Below, piece by piece: positions 59,576 through 64,000 of a stretch of 64,000 bases of DNA. The stretch spans positions 180,746,106-180,810,105 of the forward strand of contig NC_089492.1 in NCBI RefSeq assembly GCF_036850765.1, given 5' to 3'. Below the pieces are notes generated by a model. That model searched no databases and was not told where the DNA came from. It saw only the letters and a list, made by a program, of their open reading frames with translations. Made by a program: the position numbers and the translations under genes. Origin of the DNA: Saccopteryx bilineata. Taxonomy: Eukaryota > Chordata > Mammalia > Chiroptera > Emballonuridae. Each line of letters begins with the position of its first letter. Position 1 is the first letter of the stretch.

Positions 59576-60928
59576 AATAGTTTAGTATGTAGAGAACATG
59601 TGCCTCTATCTGTGTGAGATGATTGTGTTCCTGGAGATATTTATCCAGTCTGTTATGTTTGCATCTGTATGTCTGATTTAGTTGATTTCTGTACATAGAC
59701 AGATTTAATATACTTCTTGCAATACTCCATAGATTTATTTATTAATATGATGCTTTTTTGTTTTTATTCTGCCCTCATAATTCAGCCCCTGTAGAGAAAA
59801 TGATTAAATAGCAGTTTCACCCTTTAGAAATACTATTAGACTTTGAGTCTCGTGCTGTTTGTTGAATACCTTAGTTTTGGGATTTGTTATGCTAAATTTT
59901 ATAAAGGCATTTGCTGAATTACGTAAAATTTAAAATATGGTAAAATCTAAAAGAAGGCATTTCAATTCTTTCTACTTATTTGATCTGAAAATACTATCAA
60001 ACTATAAAAATAAGAGACTCTGTTTTTAAAAATGCAAGTGGCAAACAAATTATCAAATGAGATACTATGTGACAAAAGTTTTGTTTCTGTTTTTTTTTTT
60101 TAGAATAAAATTCTCCATATTTATAGCAAGGGCTTCTTTGAAAAAGCAGGTGTTCTAAGTCATTCTGCTTGTGGTTCATGATTTGCTGAGTGTCTGTGGG
60201 CTCTGACTCTGTGGCTCTGTGCACGTGTATGAGCAGGGAGGATCTGTGCACAGCAGGAGCTCTGCAGTGTCATTGTAGAGATGACACCTGCACAGAAATA
60301 ACTGCATTATAAGGCCACATGTGAGGTGCTGCAACACTGATAGAAGTATTATATGGTTTGGAGGAGGAGAGATTGCCAAGTGGGTGTCCAAGGATGTCTT
60401 CATGGAAAAGATAGACTTGAAGACTATTTCATGCTGATTATTGTCATTACTATTTCTAATAGAATTTGGAGAGTAACCTGAACTTAAAACTCTGACTTAC
60501 CTGTGCTTTTTCATTGGTTAACTTTAAGAGAATAACAGAATGGTTAAGAATAAAATATCTGCTATGTTCTCGATAAATGTTACCTATCACCATCATCATC
60601 AGTTTTACTTTACTGCAAAAACTCAGTGCATCCTTGCTCTTTCAAGAAGCCATTCTTCTCAAACCAAAGTGTATGAGTTGCTCCTTTCTCTTTAGTCCTG
60701 GAAGATCTTCAACCTGTCATTTCCAGAGATTTACTCTATGACATCAGTTTCAGATTGCTGCTTTATTCCTTTCTCATTGAAGTTCCTAGAGGTGGTAAAA
60801 TGTGTATATCCCAAACCTAGTATTATTCTTTTGCCATTCTTCACATTATTCCTAGTGTCTAAGGCTCAGTACATTTTTGTTGATGGGTGATTTAACTCAA
60901 AGATTACATTTGGTAAAGAAAATGGATA

Positions 60929-61326
60929 GCCCTGGCCGGTTGGCTCAGCGGTAGAGCATCGGCCTAGCATGCGGAGGACCCGGGTTTGATTCCCGGCCAG
61001 GGCACACAGGAGAAGCGCCCATTTGCTTCTCCACCCCTCCGCCGTGCTTTCCTCTCTGTCTGTCTCTTCCCCTCCCGCAGCCAAGGCTCCATTGGAGCAA
61101 AGATGGCCCAGGCGCTGGGGATGGCTCTGTGGCCTCTGCCTCAGGCGCTAGAGTAGCTCTGGTCGCAACATGGCGACGCCCAGGATGGGCAGAGCATCGT
61201 CCCCTGGTGGGCAGAGCTTCGCCCCTGGTGGGCGTGCCGGGTGGATCCTGGTCGGGCGCATGCAGGAGTCTGTCTGACTGTCTCTCCCTGTTTCCAGCTT
61301 CAGAAAAATGGAAAGAAAAAAAAAAA
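60929..61326 (+). mobile_element. tRNA-derived SINE, long type, + strand
   Basis: Head gccctggccggttggctcag, B-box-like gggtttgattcccggccagg, body ending ttccagcttcagaaaaatgg, A-rich tail. Exact TSD AAAGAAAATGGATA (60915-60928 and 61327-61340). Confidence 0.97.
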
Positions 61327-61914
61327 AAAGAAAATGGATATTTATACAAGGTTGATAGCAGTGATGATGGAGAGAATTGGATGAATCTAAGATATGTTTT
61401 TATGTTTTGAGATAGAGTTGACAGAATTTATTGATGGATTTGGATGTGGAGAAAGAGGGGGGTGGGTAAACCAAAACTTGAGGAACTTGGTAATGCTATT
61501 AATTGAGGTGAGGGGATTGGAATAAGAAGAGGCTCTGTTTTGCAGATGTTGTTTGAGAAGCCTACTCCACTTTTGAGTAGAGCTATCAAAAGGCGGTTGC
61601 ATATGAATCTGGAGCTCAAAGAAGAGTTCAAAACAAAAACATAAATCAGGGTAAGTCAGTAGTTTATAGACAGTATTTAAGGCTACCTAGCAGGATGAAA
61701 TTGCCTTGTGAGAAAATGTAACTGAAGGAGAAAAGAGAACCCAGAACCAAACTTCGGGGCTCCAGCATTTAGTGATCTGGAAGAGGTGGAGAAGCTAATG
61801 GAAGAAACCAAGGAAGTGGAAGAAACACCAGAGGACACTTTCTCAGGGAATTGACAGCTTGGTCATGTGCTGCCTGAGGGATTTGGATGTAAGGGACTAA
61901 TTAGCTCTTCTTCA

Positions 61915-62300
61915 GACTCCTCTAATGGTTTCCAGAGTACTTCCTGCTTTATTCTCTCCCTTGTCAATCCATCTATTCATCACAGCTAGACTGTCCTTTC
62001 TAAAACACAGTCTTGCTCATGTTATTCTCCTGCTAAAAATAAAACCAGATCCTTTTAGCCTGGCAGTCAGAACTCCCTACCTTTTTTTTTAACCTTATTT
62101 CCCACTACCTTTTCTTCATTCAACCTGCTGTTCTGAAGTATTTGCTGTTTCTATAAATATAATATAACCGGCATTGTTTGGCTTCCATACCTTCACTTCA
62201 CCTCTGCTTGACATGCCTTCCCTTCCCTTCTCTTGTTAATTCTGTATTTCCAAATGCTCTGCCTCCAACACATGGGGGAAATTTCAAGGCTTTATGTTTT
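61915..62300 (+). mobile_element. L2 relic
   Basis: actgtcctttctaaaacaca, tcttgctcatgttattctcc, ccttttagcctggcagtcag, tatttcccactacctt are in L2 order. Diverged, no open frame. Confidence 0.7.
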
Positions 62301-62689
62301 CAGTTCTGTAAAGATTTCATAATACTGATTTTTACTTTAAACCATAGTTATCTATACCACTTCAACCAATTTTCATTTTTAGGAATTGGGTACAGATATG
62401 ATTTACTGTCTGAAGGGAAGTTTCTTGTAAATTTTACAAACAGTTGTGGGTCATGAGAAAGAGCCTCTGCCAGGCCTCTTCTCTTCTTATAGCTTCCTGT
62501 GGAGTCAGGCAGCCAGGTGGGAAGGGAGGCATGATAGCTTTAAATGAAAGGCAGCTTTCCCCAGTCAGGCAACTATTCATTAATGCAGTACACTGGGTTC
62601 TTGTTTTATGGTTGTTTGTTTTGGGATGGGGGAAGAATAGCATGTGTGAAATTATTGCTCTGAGTTTTAGCTTTTTAAAGTGGGAGTGT

Positions 62690-63149
62690 ATGGGTAGTGG
62701 CCACTGCTGTCGTGACCATGCAGGTTCACAATGGATTTGGGCAGATGGTAAAGAAACAGTGGAGCCAAAAAATGGTGGGCCATGCCTTTATTAAAGTCTC
62801 TCACCGGCCGATGAGCAAACAGGAAGGGAAGACACTTCATTTTCATTCAGGGCTCCCAAGTCCTGACTCATTCTCCAGTTCCACAACCAAGAGAATCTTC
62901 TTTGGTTCCTCCTAGAATCAAAGGCCCCACCAGTCTCAGTGGAGCTCACAAAACCCCTCAGTTCTGGTTCCGCATCTGCACACCTCTCTCTCTGCCAAAC
63001 ATGGCTTCTTCTCCACACTCTGCATTCTCTCTGCTCTCCCTACAAAACTGCCTGGGTCCACAAAGCCCCCTCCTCCAGCAAACATTAGCAGAACAATGGC
63101 CCCTCCCAAGCAGGAATGCAATGACAATTTGCAATCAACTACCCCCCCC

Positions 63150-63188
<39 letters not shown>

Positions 63189-63210
63189 CTGCCCAGCGCC
63201 ATTTTTTAAC
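62690..63210 (-). mobile_element. Possible solo LTR or retroelement end
   Basis: Read on the - strand it starts near aatggcgctgggcagccgtg, passes an (GT)n/(G)n tract and a GC-rich body, and ends after gagactttaataaaggcatg, which holds an AATAAA signal at 62786-62794. Composition stands out from the intron. No TG...CA ends or TSD could be fixed, so LTR is a guess. Confidence 0.35.
63141..63186. repeat. (C)n(AC)n microsatellite
   Basis: A run of about eleven C followed by about seventeen AC repeats. It lies inside the possible LTR. Confidence 0.95.
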
Positions 63211-64000
63211 AATAGAAGTGAGCAAACTCAAAAAATACAAATTTTACAAATTCATTTGTCCAACAAGGAAGCACCTTTTAGAAGTATTGCTCACTGCTAT
63301 GTATTCTAAGAGAAGGAAAGCAGGAACTCTCTAAAGATTGTAGTCATAGAAATAAGAATAACTCATTAGAATGTCAACCTGAGGGTCTGTCATCTTTGCC
63401 ACCTATCAGTGATCTTTAGGGAATTGCTACTGAGAAGTGAACTGAAGGTGTGTTTTCAAGATGTTCTCTTATGGACATGTTGCCTTGCTGTTAGGTATTT
63501 CAGCTTTAATCCCATTATTGGAGTATAAAGTAGGTTTTAGGCATGTTTCATTTGTACCTAATCTTTTAAGAATTAAGTTGGACTGTTAGCTAAAGGAAAA
63601 CAATTGCATGTGTTTTTGGAAAGATGGGATTGAAAATAATATCTTTTTCTTAGTTAATGAACTATGATACTGGAGCATTATTGTGAAGAGTCAGTGTTTT
63701 TAGAAAAAAAAAGGAGTGAGATGACATTTGATTTAAGGACCTCCACTTGGCTGTTATAAGAATGTTACCCATTTGTCCTTTCAGTAGGCAGCTTGCCAGT
63801 GCTCCCTGCCAGCTGTTAATTGTAGTCAACTACATATTTGGGAACATGCGGGTATTATAATTAACAAGTGTGGATGGAATTCTGATCTGAGAATTCAAAT
63901 ACCTCTAGATTTTTAGTGAAACCTAGAGTGCAAATAAAAGGTAAATGTCTTATATATTGCTGAGATAATAAGCCTTTACTAAGTAAATTCACGTCTTCAA

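Larger units (their letters stand above)
47470..64000 (+). other. DTNBP1: DTNBP1 intron 6 (5' part)
   Basis: At least 16.5 kb of intron with no exon found. It has SINEs, MIR, L2, HAL1/L1-like relics, a hAT-like element, TG and AC microsatellites and a possible LTR. Nothing recognisable is seen in 47470-48125, 48651-49829, 51891-52139, 52336-53299, 53987-54449, 55561-56639, 57181-58044, 58626-59354, 59576-60914, 61341-61914, 62301-62689 and 63211-64000. Confidence 0.8.

Noticed and set aside
62902..63309. 135-codon open frame running through the AC repeat
   Set aside because: It encodes a poly-His/Thr run from the microsatellite and has no recognised domain.
47470..64000. The next DTNBP1 exon (after residue ~163)
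   Set aside because: I looked for an acceptor followed by codons of the KELETF type and did not find them. The intron appears to continue past the window.

Overview
The window looks like nuclear DNA from a bat (Chiroptera); the family is not resolved. It lies entirely inside one multi-exon gene, DTNBP1 (dysbindin-1), read on the + strand. Five short coding exons encode the segment equivalent to about residues 20-163 of the 351-residue human protein. All five have AG acceptors and GT donors, and the reading frame runs unbroken across all four junctions. The first exon (protein N-terminus) and the exons after residue ~163 lie outside the window. The bat assignment rests on many copies of long tRNA-headed SINEs beginning GCCCTGGCCGG, on young L1 elements of matching type, and on short hAT and mariner-like DNA transposons with clear target-site duplications (TSDs).

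Layout: 1-7990 is the end of intron 1. It holds a young L1 (to ~4792) broken by a 352-bp hAT element and ending in a G-rich tail. Exon 2 is 7991-8044. Intron 2 holds a 333-bp hAT element with a perfect 8-bp TSD. Exon 3 is 9283-9333. Intron 3 (9334-30163) is mostly transposable elements. Its centre is a 10.5-kb block (12783-23314) made of a full-length-type L1, two endogenous retrovirus fragments and a second L1 3' end, all on the - strand and flanked together by a 15-bp TSD. Beyond it are older L1s with a mariner-like element inside. Exon 4 is 30164-30224, exon 5 is 36641-36773 and exon 6 is 47337-47469. Introns 4 to 6 (to 64000) carry scattered SINEs, ancient MIR and L2 pieces, HAL1/L1-like fragments, microsatellites and one possible solo LTR.

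How the parts relate: dysbindin-1 is the only cellular gene seen. Every other open frame is a transposon or retrovirus remnant or chance, and each L1 or retroviral coding region seen is broken. No previously undescribed gene system was found. The best new observation is the 10.5-kb block, which reads as one L1 insertion that carried about 3.5 kb of downstream DNA with it (3' transduction). Family names are from recall and pattern recognition; no database search was run.
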